From NCBI GenBank assembly GCA_963643035.1, contig CAVIKO010000008.1, positions 3,848-67,847 on the forward strand: a stretch of 64,000 nucleotides of DNA. Reading direction: 5' to 3'. Under the pieces are notes generated by a model. That model ran no database searches, was not told where the DNA came from, and saw only the letters and a program-made list of their open reading frames with translations. The position numbers and the translations under genes are program-made. Shown in pieces: positions 25,141 through 34,840 of the stretch (position 1 is its first letter; each line of letters starts with the position of its first letter). The stretch comes from UMGS1696 sp963643035 (GTDB lineage: Bacteria; Bacillota; Clostridia; Oscillospirales; CAG-272).

Positions 25141-27291
25141 ATGAAATTCAAGAAAAGCATGACGCTCATTCTCGTGGCCAGCATGCTTGTTGGCTCTCTG
25201 GCCTCCTGCGGCAGCAAGACGACCAGCAATGCGGGTACTGTCGACCTTGACAAGTATGCCGATATGGACTACGATGAAGCCTCCACTGCGATTTACAACG
25301 ATGTACTCGGCGAATTCTACACCGAATACCAGAAGGCAAAGGAAGAAACTAACGTTTCCAAAAGATATGCCATGATGGCTATTGCGGAAGCAAAACTCCA
25401 TGAGACTGCGTTAATGCTGCCGATCTATTCCAAGGGCGGCAACTATGCGGTAAACAGAGTGGCTCCGTATACCGTTGACTATACGCTGTGGGGCAATGAC
25501 AGCGATAGATTCCATCAGGCTCTTGTTGCTACTGAGTTCATAACCTCTGAGGACAGAGCGGAAATGAAGGCAAAATGGGCTGAGCTCAAGGGTACCGGCA
25601 CCTACCTCTCCTGGGCTAAGGAGTTTTTGACCGGTAAAGGCTATTCTATTAAGGATACCTATAACATGGGATACAGCGAAGATCCTTCGACGTGGGACGT
25701 TCTCGCAACCTCTCGTGCCGTGGACTCCGAGGCGATTGTCAACACCTATGACGGTCTGTTGGAGTACGATGTAGAAGGTATGCTGCAGCCGGCACTCGCG
25801 GAAAGCTATACTGTTTCCGACGATGGTCTGACGTATACTTTTAAAATTCGCTCCGGTGCTACTTGGGTTGATTCTCAGGGCAGAAAAGTAGCTGACGTTA
25901 CTGCTGATGACTTTGTCGCCGGTATGCAGCACATGATGGATTCCATGGGTGGTATGGAATACCTCATTCAGGGCGTTATTGTCAATGCGGACGAGTATAT
26001 TAACGGCACTGTTACCGACTTCTCGCAGGTTGGCGTTAAAGCGGTGGATGCAAATACCCTTGAATACACACTTGTCGCTCCCTGCTCTTACTTTGTTACG
26101 ATGCTTGGCTACGGCGTATTCGCTCCGATGTCCAGAACCTACTATGAATCCATGGGCGGTAAATTCGGCGCGGATTATGATCCTTCTGCTGAAAGCTATC
26201 TGTACGGCAAGGATCAGAACTCTATCGCATATTGCGGTCCGTACCTTGTGACCAACGCTACGGAAAAGAATACGATCGTATTCTCCGCAAATGAATCCTA
26301 CTGGAACAAGGACAATATCAATATCAAGACTCTGACGTGGCTCTACAACGATGGTTCTGAAGCGACCAAGGCATACAACGATGCGGTTGCCGGCATCACC
26401 GATGGTTCCGGTCTGAACTCCTCTTCTCTTGAACTTGCTAAGGAAGATGGCAACTTTGAAAAGTACGGATATATTGCCTCTACAGATGCCACCTCTTACA
26501 TGGCTTTCTATAACATCAACCGTGCTGCATACGCAAATGTGCAGGATGCAACGAAAGCTGTTTCCTCTCTGACGGATGAACAGAAGGTTGTTACGAAGGC
26601 TGCTATGGCAAACGTTCACTTCCGTCGTGCGATTTCCTATGCTATTGACAGAGGTGCCTATAACGCGCAGGCTGTTGGTGAAGATCTGAAGTACACTTCT
26701 CTCCGCAACACCTACACCCCCGGCAACTTTGTATATCTCGAAGAAGATGTGACCGTTGACATCAATGGCAAGTCTACGAAGTTTGCAGCTGGTACTGCGT
26801 ATGGTGCGATCCTGCAGGCACAGTTGGATGCAGACGGTATCGACATCAAGGCATATGATCCCAAAGCGGATGACGGCGCAGGCTCCAGCGACGGCTACGA
26901 CGGTTGGTACAATGTGGAAAATGCTAAGTCCGAGCTTGAACAGGCAATCAAGGATTTGAGCGAAGCAGGCATTACTGTGGATGCATCCAATCCGGTTCAT
27001 ATCGATCTTCCGTATTATAGTGCAAGCACCAGATGGACGAACTCTTCAAACACTTACAAGCAGTCTCTTGAGAGTGCACTGGAGGGCAAGGTTGTCGTAA
27101 ATCTTGTTGAATGCCCGGATTCTGAAGACTGGTACAACGCAGGTTACTACACGGAGAACGGTGCTGAAGCCAACTACAATGTGTATGACCTCTCCGGTTG
27201 GGGCCCTGACTATGGTGATCCTTCCACGTATCTGGATACGTTCCTGCCCGATTACGCAGGCTATATGATCAAGTGCATTGGTATTTTCTAA
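25141..27291 (+). CDS. AmiA/OppA-type peptide-binding lipoprotein, apparently circularly permuted
   Basis: The 716-residue precursor has lipobox LVGSLASC (C23) and is a cluster-C (SBP_bac_5) binding protein. The order of parts is odd. Residues about 45-155 (RYAMMAIAEAKLHETALMLP, then RVAPYTVDYTLWGND and MKAKWAEL) match what forms the C-terminal end of pneumococcal AmiA/AliA. The protein itself stops at GWGPDYGDPSTYLDTFLPD plus about 15 residues, where AmiA would continue. The main body starts at about residue 165 (TYNMGYSEDPSTWDVLATS). ATG 25141 follows AAAGGAG. It heads an operon in the order A-C-D-E-F and should deliver oligopeptides to it. Confidence 0.88.
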   Translation: MKFKKSMTLILVASMLVGSLASCGSKTTSNAGTVDLDKYADMDYDEASTAIYNDVLGEFYTEYQKAKEETNVSKRYAMMAIAEAKLHETALMLPIYSKGGNYAVNRVAPYTVDYTLWGNDSDRFHQALVATEFITSEDRAEMKAKWAELKGTGTYLSWAKEFLTGKGYSIKDTYNMGYSEDPSTWDVLATSRAVDSEAIVNTYDGLLEYDVEGMLQPALAESYTVSDDGLTYTFKIRSGATWVDSQGRKVADVTADDFVAGMQHMMDSMGGMEYLIQGVIVNADEYINGTVTDFSQVGVKAVDANTLEYTLVAPCSYFVTMLGYGVFAPMSRTYYESMGGKFGADYDPSAESYLYGKDQNSIAYCGPYLVTNATEKNTIVFSANESYWNKDNINIKTLTWLYNDGSEATKAYNDAVAGITDGSGLNSSSLELAKEDGNFEKYGYIASTDATSYMAFYNINRAAYANVQDATKAVSSLTDEQKVVTKAAMANVHFRRAISYAIDRGAYNAQAVGEDLKYTSLRNTYTPGNFVYLEEDVTVDINGKSTKFAAGTAYGAILQAQLDADGIDIKAYDPKADDGAGSSDGYDGWYNVENAKSELEQAIKDLSEAGITVDASNPVHIDLPYYSASTRWTNSSNTYKQSLESALEGKVVVNLVECPDSEDWYNAGYYTENGAEANYNVYDLSGWGPDYGDPSTYLDTFLPDYAGYMIKCIGIF

Positions 27292-27330
27292 TTCCGATCC
27301 TATAAAAAAAACTTAAGATGGTAAAGGCAG

Positions 27331-27356
27331 GAGGATGGGCTATCTGGCTCATCCTC
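27331..27356 (+). terminator. Intercistronic hairpin after the binding protein gene
   Basis: Arms 27331-27340 and 27347-27356 form a 10-pair stem with one G-T pair. No T-run follows, so it is more likely an mRNA-stabilising or weak attenuating hairpin that lets the lipoprotein be made in excess over the permeases. Confidence 0.5.
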
Positions 27357-27381
27357 TTGCAATATATGTAAGTGAGGAATT

Positions 27382-28948
27382 ATGACCAAATATTTTTTGA
27401 AGAGGCTTTTGCATGGGCTTGTTTCCATCGTGATTGTAGTGGCAATCATCATGATCCTGATTTACTCACTGATGAACCGGGATCTGGTTTTTGCATCGGA
27501 TTCAGTTTTTACACACATGGCGAATAATGCAAGAGAGACATACAAATACCGAAAATGGGAAGAGTACGGTTATCTTGATTATGTAACCTACACGGAGTGG
27601 CTGAACGGTCAGAAAATCGATGGGATCATCGATGAAACCACCCGAGCAGAAGCTGCTCAAATTGCCAACAAACCTACCGCTGATACCGATCTTGTAAAGA
27701 AGTACGTAGCGCAGTACACGGATTATTATGAATCCAAGGGATATACGGTAGTCCGACTGAACGCAAAAATGCAGGGAAAGACCAAAAAGTATGCCAATGG
27801 CGGTGCGCCGCAGCTTTTTGCGTATAAGGATGTCCCGCTGTATCAGCGGATGGCAAAGTATTTTACCAGCATTCTCCAGATTGATAATATTCATAAGGTG
27901 GACGGGGAACTGAACGGAAAACGCGGTCTCTCGTTCACGCTGTATGATCCTGTATACGGCGGTGAAAAATTCTCGCCGGCAATCATTGGTAATGGTACAA
28001 AAAATAAGTATCTGCTGTATTTTAGCGATATGTTCCCGTATATTCATCAGAATCTTATCACCATCAATTTGGGAACCTCCTATTCCGTCAATAACGGTAC
28101 GGATGTTTTTATAACCATGACACAGACGCAGGGGTCCTATGTAAAGACTTCTGTTACTTTCCCAACCGGTTTGACTGAGATGAGTGCAGATGATCTCCAT
28201 ACCGCTGTGTATATGGCAGATTCACTGGATGCCAGTACGCTGAATCAGGAACGTTTTACCGATAACTATACGAATGTTCTTACTGTTAAAAATGGTATGT
28301 CTAAAATGGGTTACTCTTTTACCATCGGTATTATCTCAACCTTCATTTCGTATTTTCTTGGCGTACCGCTCGGCATCATCATGGCGCGTAAAAAAGACAA
28401 GTTTATCGATAAACTGGGAACGCTGTATATCGTATTCATCATTGCAGTTCCTTCACTTGCATATATATTCCTGTTTAAGGCGATCGGCAGTAAAATCGGG
28501 CTGCCGACAACCTTCAATATGGATTCCTCCAGTAAGCTAATGTATGTGCTGCCGGTCATTTCTCTGTCGCTGCCATCCATCGCCAATCTCATGAAGTGGA
28601 TTCGTCGGTACATGATCGACCAGATGAATTCCGATTATGTAAAATTCGCACGCTCAGGCGGTTTGTCTGAGGAAGAGATCTTCTCAAAGCACATTCTCAA
28701 AAACGCAATCATTCCGATCGTGCATGGCATTCCGGGCAGCATTTTGTTCGCTATGACTGGTGCGATCATTACAGAACGTGTATATGTTGTTCCTGGTGCC
28801 GGTAACCTGTTGACTGAGGCAATCAACAAGTATGACAACGGTGTTATCGTCGGTGTATCCTTGTTCTACGCGATTCTGTCCGTTCTTGCCATCATCCTTG
28901 GCGATATTCTGATGGCGTTCGTAGATCCGCGAATTTCCTTCTCTTCGA
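27382..28948 (+). CDS. AmiC/OppB-type peptide ABC transporter permease (3' end in gap)
   Basis: At least 522 residues are visible. One membrane helix (about residues 8-28) is followed by an extracytoplasmic domain of about 275 residues, then the usual five-helix permease core. That core carries the coupling motif with EEIFSKHILKNAIIPI and ends at DPRISFSS, where OppB proteins normally stop a few residues later. The final codons lie in the run of N. The large outer domain is also a feature of AmiC. ATG 27382 follows GTGAGGAATT. It pairs with the next permease to form the channel. Confidence 0.9.
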
Positions 28949-28971
28949 NNNNNNNNNNNNNNNNNNNNNNN
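28949..28971. other. Assembly gap (23 N) between the two permease genes
   Basis: The end of the first permease gene and the start of the second fall inside the gap, so the true distance is unknown. Confidence 0.95.
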
Positions 28972-28972
28972 C

Positions 28973-29917
28973 GGCTTCTCGGAGAAGGAACTCTTTTCCA
29001 TATATGAACACGGGGATTCTGACTCCGAAAAGATCACCGCACCGCGGTACTCCTATTGGCAGTCTGTATTCCGCGTTTTCTTCCGCAAAAAAATCAACGT
29101 TATCATCCTGAGCATTCTCGCTGTCATTATCGTATTTACGTACATTTATCCGCTGTTCACCAGCTATGACCGGTTTGCCAATCTGCTCGATTCCACAGCA
29201 AAGCATCTGTCCCCATCCGCAGCGATGGCAAAATTCGGCTATAACATTCACTGGATTCTGGGCGCGGGCGCGGCAGGCAACTCTACGTTTGACGCGATTT
29301 GGTACGGCTCACGGATCTCCATTTCTCTGGCACTCGTATGCGCGCTCATCAATATGACCGTTGGCGTGATTGTCGGCGCGATCTGGGGGTTCTCCAAGCA
29401 GGTCGATATCATCATGACGGAGGTATACAATATCATCGGCAATGTGCCGTATATCCTGTTCATTTCCGTTATGGTTATGATCTTCTCCGCCTCCTTCTGG
29501 ACAATGGTCTTTGCCATGACCCTGACCGGGTGGCTCGGAATCGCGTACTTTATCCGTACACAGGTTATCATCATACGCGACCGCGAGTACAATCTTGCAT
29601 CCCGTTGTCTTGGCACCTCCACGTTCCGCATCGCTATGAAGAATATCCTGCCATTCATGACCTCTGTCATCGTGACGCTCATCGCGACGGAGATTCCTTC
29701 CTATATTTCTTATGAGGTGTTCCTCTCCTACATCGGCATGGGTTTGTCGGATGTTTCCCTCGGTAAGCTGATTTATGAGGCAGAAAGTGCCATGGTCACG
29801 CCTGGCTGGGAGTTTGAATTCTGGAGCCCGGTTGCACTGTCTTCCATCATTACGGTCGTGCTGTACGTCGTTGGTCAGAACCTGGGTGATGCGTCTGACC
29901 CGAGAACCCATATGTGA
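28973..29917 (+). CDS. AmiD/OppC-type peptide ABC transporter permease (5' end in gap)
   Basis: The open frame begins right after the gap and runs 314 codons. A cytoplasmic N-terminal segment is followed by the first helix (INVIILSILAVIIVFTYIYP), a short outer domain and the permease core. The coupling loop is visible (YNLASRCLGTSTFRIAMKN), and the C-terminus is the usual LGDASDPRTHM. Only a few N-terminal residues should be missing. An ATG at 29225 is internal, since family sequence extends well upstream. The next gene starts eight bases after its stop. Confidence 0.9.
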   Translation, partial: GFSEKELFSIYEHGDSDSEKITAPRYSYWQSVFRVFFRKKINVIILSILAVIIVFTYIYPLFTSYDRFANLLDSTAKHLSPSAAMAKFGYNIHWILGAGAAGNSTFDAIWYGSRISISLALVCALINMTVGVIVGAIWGFSKQVDIIMTEVYNIIGNVPYILFISVMVMIFSASFWTMVFAMTLTGWLGIAYFIRTQVIIIRDREYNLASRCLGTSTFRIAMKNILPFMTSVIVTLIATEIPSYISYEVFLSYIGMGLSDVSLGKLIYEAESAMVTPGWEFEFWSPVALSSIITVVLYVVGQNLGDASDPRTHM

Positions 29918-29925
29918 GGTGCGCC

Positions 29926-31674
29926 ATGGAAGAAAAGAAAGTACTGTTATCTGTCAAGAATCTGGAAGTCAAATTCCGCGTGCGTGGTCGTATCCTGACC
30001 GCCATCCGCAATATCTCTCTTGATATTTACGACGAAGAATCGATCGCTATCGTAGGCGAATCCGGTTCCGGCAAGTCCGTATTTACGAAAACCTTTGCCG
30101 GTATGCTTGACAGCAACGGCTTTATCGACAACGGTTCCATCCTTTTCAACGATCCGGATCTCGCGGATACAAGAGTTTCCTATAATTCTTTTGCCCGCAG
30201 ACATGTTGCCGCGGCATGGAAAAAGCTGAACGCTGCTTCCAATCTCGAATACGGTGCGGCTACATGGCAGGAGATCCAGAAGCTCAAAACGGAAATGAAC
30301 GATAAGCTTGCGCTCAGCGAAGAGGAAAGCAGCAAGCTGACCGACCGTATTGCTGAGCTGCAATATGAACGTACTGAAGCGTTCAACAAGCGGCAGACCC
30401 TCGATTCCTACAAGGAAAAAGCGGAAATCAAGGCACTCGGGCAGAGGATTAAGGAACTTGATGCCGAAATCAAGAAACTTGATGCCAAACGCAAGGATGT
30501 TTTGAAGAAGCACCGCGAATCCACCATGCACGACACTTCCTATCAGGTGGAGTATCACAAGAAGCTCGCTGCACTGGAAGCCAGATATGCGGAAGAGATC
30601 AAGGCTGCCCCGAGCGAAGCGGTAATTGCCCGTAACGAGATCATCGCTAAAGAGATTTATCTCTCCGTAGGGCGTTATGATGTCCAGAAGCGGATCCGTC
30701 TGATTACCCGCCTGATTCAAGCTGTCCGCAAGGCTATGGAAATGGGTGTGGATCTAAACGATGATGTACAGCGCAGTGCCGTTTTCGACACCGTTGTGTT
30801 CCGTGTAAAATATCTTGATGAAACCGAGGAGCAGCTCCACGGCATCTGTGTGCTGAATCTCGCAAACGTCAAATACTCAAAAGACTGGAACCATATCCGC
30901 GGCGGGAAGATCGCGACTGTATTCCAGGATCCGATGACCTCTTTGAACCCGATCATCACCATCGGCAAACAGATCACCTCAATCATTTTGAAACACCAGA
31001 ACTGCTCTGAAGTCGAGGCAAGGGCGCGTGCGTTGACCCTCATGAAGAAGGTAGGAATACCGAACGCGGAGAACCGTTTTGATGACTATCCGTTCCAGTA
31101 TTCCGGCGGTATGCGGCAGCGTATTGTTATTGCCATTGCGCTTTCCTGCCAGCCGAAGATTCTCATCTGCGACGAGCCGACCACGGCGTTGGATGTTACG
31201 ATCCAGGCGCAGATTCTCAAATTGCTGAAGGATTTGCAGAAGGAATTCCGCTATACGATCGTCTTTATCACGCACGACCTAGGAGTGGTCGCCAATATCG
31301 CTGATCGTGTTGCCGTTATGTATGCCGGACAGATCGTGGAAATGGGTACCGTGGAAGAGGTATTCTACGATCCGCGCCACCCGTACACATGGGCACTTCT
31401 GTCCTCTCTTCCGCAGCTTGCCCAGAAAAATACAAAGCTCTACTCCATCACGGGTACGCCGCCGTCTCTGTACAACAAGATCATCGGCGATCCGTTTGCT
31501 CCGCGGAATCCCTATTGTCTGAAGATCGATACGATCCAAGAACCGCCGATGTTCCGCGTAACGGATACCCACTACGCAAAGACCTGGCTGCTTGATCCGC
31601 GTGCACCAAAGGTCGAAAAACCGGAAATCATCCAGAATATCCACGAAAAGCTCATTCGTGCATTCAATATATAG
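29926..31674 (+). CDS. AmiE/OppD-type ATPase with a long coiled-coil insertion
   Basis: The 582-residue ATPase is far longer than usual (about 330-355). Walker A is GESGSGKS (44-51), but the Q-loop (VFQDPMTSLNP, Q334) comes some 285 residues later instead of about 60. The extra part, about residues 80-310, is rich in Lys/Glu and reads as coiled coil. The signature SGGMRQR (393-399), Walker B with ILICDEP (412-418) and the OppD C-terminal extension that can bind an iron-sulfur cluster region (RNPYCLKI) follow. ATG 29926 behind GTGAGG is preferred to GTG 29914. It powers the importer with the next gene's product. Confidence 0.9.
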   Translation: MEEKKVLLSVKNLEVKFRVRGRILTAIRNISLDIYDEESIAIVGESGSGKSVFTKTFAGMLDSNGFIDNGSILFNDPDLADTRVSYNSFARRHVAAAWKKLNAASNLEYGAATWQEIQKLKTEMNDKLALSEEESSKLTDRIAELQYERTEAFNKRQTLDSYKEKAEIKALGQRIKELDAEIKKLDAKRKDVLKKHRESTMHDTSYQVEYHKKLAALEARYAEEIKAAPSEAVIARNEIIAKEIYLSVGRYDVQKRIRLITRLIQAVRKAMEMGVDLNDDVQRSAVFDTVVFRVKYLDETEEQLHGICVLNLANVKYSKDWNHIRGGKIATVFQDPMTSLNPIITIGKQITSIILKHQNCSEVEARARALTLMKKVGIPNAENRFDDYPFQYSGGMRQRIVIAIALSCQPKILICDEPTTALDVTIQAQILKLLKDLQKEFRYTIVFITHDLGVVANIADRVAVMYAGQIVEMGTVEEVFYDPRHPYTWALLSSLPQLAQKNTKLYSITGTPPSLYNKIIGDPFAPRNPYCLKIDTIQEPPMFRVTDTHYAKTWLLDPRAPKVEKPEIIQNIHEKLIRAFNI

Positions 31675-31691
31675 GATAGGAGAGGTTAGTT

Positions 31692-32999
31692 GTGACAAAG
31701 CAAAACGAAATGAACGCAAAAAAGCATAGTGCCTCCCACTTTCCGGAACATGGACCTATCGATGAAAGCGGCAAAGAGGTGCTGCTCTCCCTGCGCAATG
31801 TGGACATCACGTTTGGTAAAGGTGACAACGCTGTTCGCGCAGTCAAAAACGCATCGTTCGATGTATACAAAGGCGAGACATTTTCTCTGGTAGGCGAATC
31901 CGGCTCCGGTAAGACCACCATCGGACGTGCGGTGATTCGTGTTAATCCATGTGCGGCAGGCGAAATTTGCTACAAGGGGGTGCGTATTTCCGGCAAGATC
32001 CCCCATTCTCTCGACCGTGAGGTGATTCGGAATATCCAGATGGTATTCCAGGATCCCGCTGCTTCACTGAACGAACGCGCGACCGTTGATTATATCGTTT
32101 CAGAAGGACTGTACAATTTCCATCTGTTTGAAAACGAAGCCGATCGTGTGCGGAAGGTCGAAAACATCATCAATGAGGTTGGCCTGCTTCCGGAGCATCT
32201 CACCCGGTACCCGCATGAATTTTCCGGTGGCCAAAGACAGCGTATCGGACTCGCACGCGCCATGGTTATGGAACCGGAACTGGTTGTTGCCGATGAGCCG
32301 ATTTCTGCGTTGGACGTTTCCATCCGTGCACAGGTGCTGAATCTTTTGAAAAAATTCCAGGAGGAACGCGGTACCACCTACCTCTTTATCGCTCATGACC
32401 TGTCGATTGTCCGTTTTATCTCGGATCGCATCGGCGTTATCTATAAGGGCGACATCGTAGAGGTAGCGGATGCTGAGGAACTTTTCAACTTCCCGCTCCA
32501 TCCGTATACCCGTTCTCTGATTTCTGCAATTCCAATTCCGGACCCGAAGCTCGAAAAGAACAAGGTGCTGTTCACCTATGATCCGTCTGTCCACGATTAT
32601 TCCGAGGAGAAACCGGAAATGGTCAACATCGGTCATGAGCATTACGTGTACGGCAATAAGAAGGAAATCGAGGAATACAAGGCGATCCGCGAAAAGGGAG
32701 AACCGCTGAAGTCTGTGACGATTCTGGATGAGGACGCACCTCGTGCAGAGGAAAAACCGGAGGATAATGTGGCAAACGAGGTCATCCTCGATACGCCGCT
32801 GCACGATACCGGCAGTCTGTGGTACACGATTGGCTCGTTCTTTCTGCCGGTTCTCGGTATCATCGGTGCCTTGATTTTTAAACATTTCAAGCATTTCCGC
32901 AATTACAAGGCGTGCAAAAAAGGTACACTCATTGGATTCGGGACGATCGGTGCCATTATTGTGCTGTTCTTAATTTTCCTGCTTATCTCGCTACTGTAA
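31692..32999 (+). CDS. AmiF/OppF-type ATPase with a C-terminal membrane hairpin
   Basis: The 435-residue protein has a standard OppF domain: Walker A GESGSGKT (68-75), Q120, signature SGGQRQR (178-184), Walker B with VVADEP, and the OppF tail with HPYTRSLISAIP. After an acidic linker it adds about 65 residues with two hydrophobic helices (about 377-397 and 411-434) joined by a Lys/His/Arg-rich loop. That tail is not part of normal OppF (about 310-330 residues). The start is GTG 31692 after GGAGAGG. The tail would tether the ATPase to the membrane, by inference. A terminator follows. Confidence 0.9.
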   Translation: MTKQNEMNAKKHSASHFPEHGPIDESGKEVLLSLRNVDITFGKGDNAVRAVKNASFDVYKGETFSLVGESGSGKTTIGRAVIRVNPCAAGEICYKGVRISGKIPHSLDREVIRNIQMVFQDPAASLNERATVDYIVSEGLYNFHLFENEADRVRKVENIINEVGLLPEHLTRYPHEFSGGQRQRIGLARAMVMEPELVVADEPISALDVSIRAQVLNLLKKFQEERGTTYLFIAHDLSIVRFISDRIGVIYKGDIVEVADAEELFNFPLHPYTRSLISAIPIPDPKLEKNKVLFTYDPSVHDYSEEKPEMVNIGHEHYVYGNKKEIEEYKAIREKGEPLKSVTILDEDAPRAEEKPEDNVANEVILDTPLHDTGSLWYTIGSFFLPVLGIIGALIFKHFKHFRNYKACKKGTLIGFGTIGAIIVLFLIFLLISLL

Positions 33000-33034
33000 C
33001 ACGTTAAACTATCACCAGATTTTTCAAAAAATAT

Positions 33035-33071
33035 GGCGGATCAGATGTGAAAATCCGATCCGTCAATTTTT
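33035..33071 (+). terminator. Terminator of the importer operon
   Basis: An eight-pair stem (33035-33042 with 33057-33064, one G-T pair) is followed by AA and five T. Confidence 0.75.
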
Positions 33072-33098
33072 GTTTACAATCCGGTTTTCTAATACAGT

Positions 33099-33127
33099 TT
33101 GACATTGACGGCGCAAATGTGTATAAT
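33099..33127 (+). promoter_or_regulatory. Promoter of the membrane-anchored ApbE-like gene
   Basis: TTGACA 33099-33104, a 17-base spacer and TATAAT 33122-33127. Confidence 0.85.
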
Positions 33128-33189
33128 GGAGTGGACGGATTTTTATTGCGCAAAGGCACATTTTTGTCTGTCAGAGAAAGGAATCCATC

Positions 33190-34449
33190 ATGGGTCGTGG
33201 GTATCGTAAAAAAGAACCGCCGGTACAGCCGGTGATCAAAGCGGAGTTGAACGAAAGCCATTTCAAGCTCCGCCTTGTCCTTGCCATCGCGTTTGGACTC
33301 CTTGCCGCCGGTACAATTGTGTACGGGATTGTATCGCTACTGCGCACGGAACCAGGCTGGCAGAGGATTGAGGCGAAAACCGCTGAAGGGACGACCTGCG
33401 CCGGGGAATTTTCCTTTTATTACAAGATCGGAGAAGCCGACGTGGCGGCATCCACGGAGTACAAACAGCTTGTGAACGTATATACGGATGCTGCACGCCA
33501 TGCGTATCGTGTGTTTGACAGTACGATGGAATATGCGGAACTGGGAAATCTTCACACTATAAACGAACACATCGGCGAGAAAGTCACGATCGATCCGCTT
33601 CTGTACAAAGCGCTCCGGTCATTTGGTGACAACATCCGTTACCTGTTTTTAGCCCCGGTGTACATGGACGAAGCAAATCTGTTTGGATGTACGGACGACA
33701 GCCAGATCTATCCCTTTGATCCGTTGCAAAATCCGGAGGAAGCGGCGTATGTGGCAGAGATTGCCCGATTTGCCTCGAATTCCGATTCGATTTCCATCAC
33801 GTTTTACGAGGACAACGTTGTATGCCTGACGATTTCGGATGAATATGCTGCGTTTGCCGAGGAATACGGGTTGGAAACCTATGTCGATTTCTTCTATCTG
33901 AAAAACGCGTTTATCATCGATTATCTAGCGGAGGAGATCACCGATGCCGGATTCACGCACGGAGTATTGTCGAGCTACGATGGATATAGTCGGAGCCTTG
34001 ATCTCTCCGCAGAGGAATACACGCAGCCGGTTTACCATATGGAAAACGGAACGCTGTATCCGGTATGTACCATGCGCTATACCGGACCGATGGCGATCTG
34101 TTATCTGCGCGCCTATCCGCTCAATGATATGGACTGCCTACATTATTATACAATGACCACAGGAGAGATCCGAACGTCATACGCATGTCTGTCAGACGGA
34201 GTTGCACGCACTGCCACGGATACGCTGCTCGGCTATTCGAGATCGCTCTCGTGTAGCGATATTCTTTCAGAGCTTTTGCCGCACTTTGCCACATCTCCGG
34301 AGAGTTGGAATCCAGATGTTCTGTCTATGCTCGATCCGGCACTCCATTTGCTGTACATCACCGACCGTACCATCCAGTATTCCGGAGACGTGACGCTTGC
34401 TGATTTGTATGAGAATGGGGAAGTACAGTATACGGAAAACCGACAGTAA
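33190..34449 (+). CDS. Membrane-anchored protein, possible degenerate ApbE-like fold
   Basis: The 419-residue protein has a basic N-terminus, one membrane helix (about residues 28-51, VLAIAFGLLAAGTIVYGIV) and an extracytoplasmic remainder. Several stretches echo ApbE flavin transferases: GNLHTINEHIGEKVTIDP (compare the S-x-I-N...V-s-p part), then FFYLKNAFIIDYLAEEI and AGFTHGVLSSYDG, which sit where ApbE has its DLGGIAKGYA and the alanine/glycine-rich loop. The key glycines and Asp are changed, so flavin transfer is unlikely. ATG 33190 follows AAAGGAATCCATC. It has its own promoter and terminator. The match is by eye and tentative. Confidence 0.6.
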   Translation: MGRGYRKKEPPVQPVIKAELNESHFKLRLVLAIAFGLLAAGTIVYGIVSLLRTEPGWQRIEAKTAEGTTCAGEFSFYYKIGEADVAASTEYKQLVNVYTDAARHAYRVFDSTMEYAELGNLHTINEHIGEKVTIDPLLYKALRSFGDNIRYLFLAPVYMDEANLFGCTDDSQIYPFDPLQNPEEAAYVAEIARFASNSDSISITFYEDNVVCLTISDEYAAFAEEYGLETYVDFFYLKNAFIIDYLAEEITDAGFTHGVLSSYDGYSRSLDLSAEEYTQPVYHMENGTLYPVCTMRYTGPMAICYLRAYPLNDMDCLHYYTMTTGEIRTSYACLSDGVARTATDTLLGYSRSLSCSDILSELLPHFATSPESWNPDVLSMLDPALHLLYITDRTIQYSGDVTLADLYENGEVQYTENRQ

Positions 34450-34457
34450 CAATACAC

Positions 34458-34490
34458 AAAAAGGGAATCCTATTTGGCGGTTCCTTTTTT
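34458..34490 (+). terminator. Terminator after the ApbE-like gene
   Basis: Arms 34458-34466 and 34481-34490 pair (AAAAAGG with CCTTTTTT, with one bulge), ending in six T. Beyond it, 34491-34840 has no gene I can support, apart from patches that resemble a decayed membrane protein. Confidence 0.7.
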
Positions 34491-34840
34491 GTTGTGAAAG
34501 AGGGAAAAATGATCTATCGAATATTCATTGTGTAGGACGATCCGAACGTGCCGGTATCCATTTGCTACCACCATTGAATATGCGTTCTTTCTCGCACTGC
34601 TTCTGCCAGTGTGTATCCTGACTGTTGCGAATTTTCGTATCACCGTTGATATTAGGATGTGTCCTATGTCATGCGGGAGGAATATGTCTCGCTGGGTTCC
34701 AGTGCGGTATGGCAGGAAGGCGGCATATCAGGCGTTGTTTGTCGGTTTGCGTAAGAAAGAACGGGATCGGGAAGTAGCACAAGAACGGGAGAATCGGGAA
34801 AACAGTGCATATTTTTTCCACATAAGCGCATCAGGCCAAA

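Noticed and set aside
25411..27000. Long open frame (529 codons) on the minus strand opposite the peptide-binding protein
   Set aside because: The plus-strand lipoprotein is unmistakable; the antisense translation shows no domain and no start signal.
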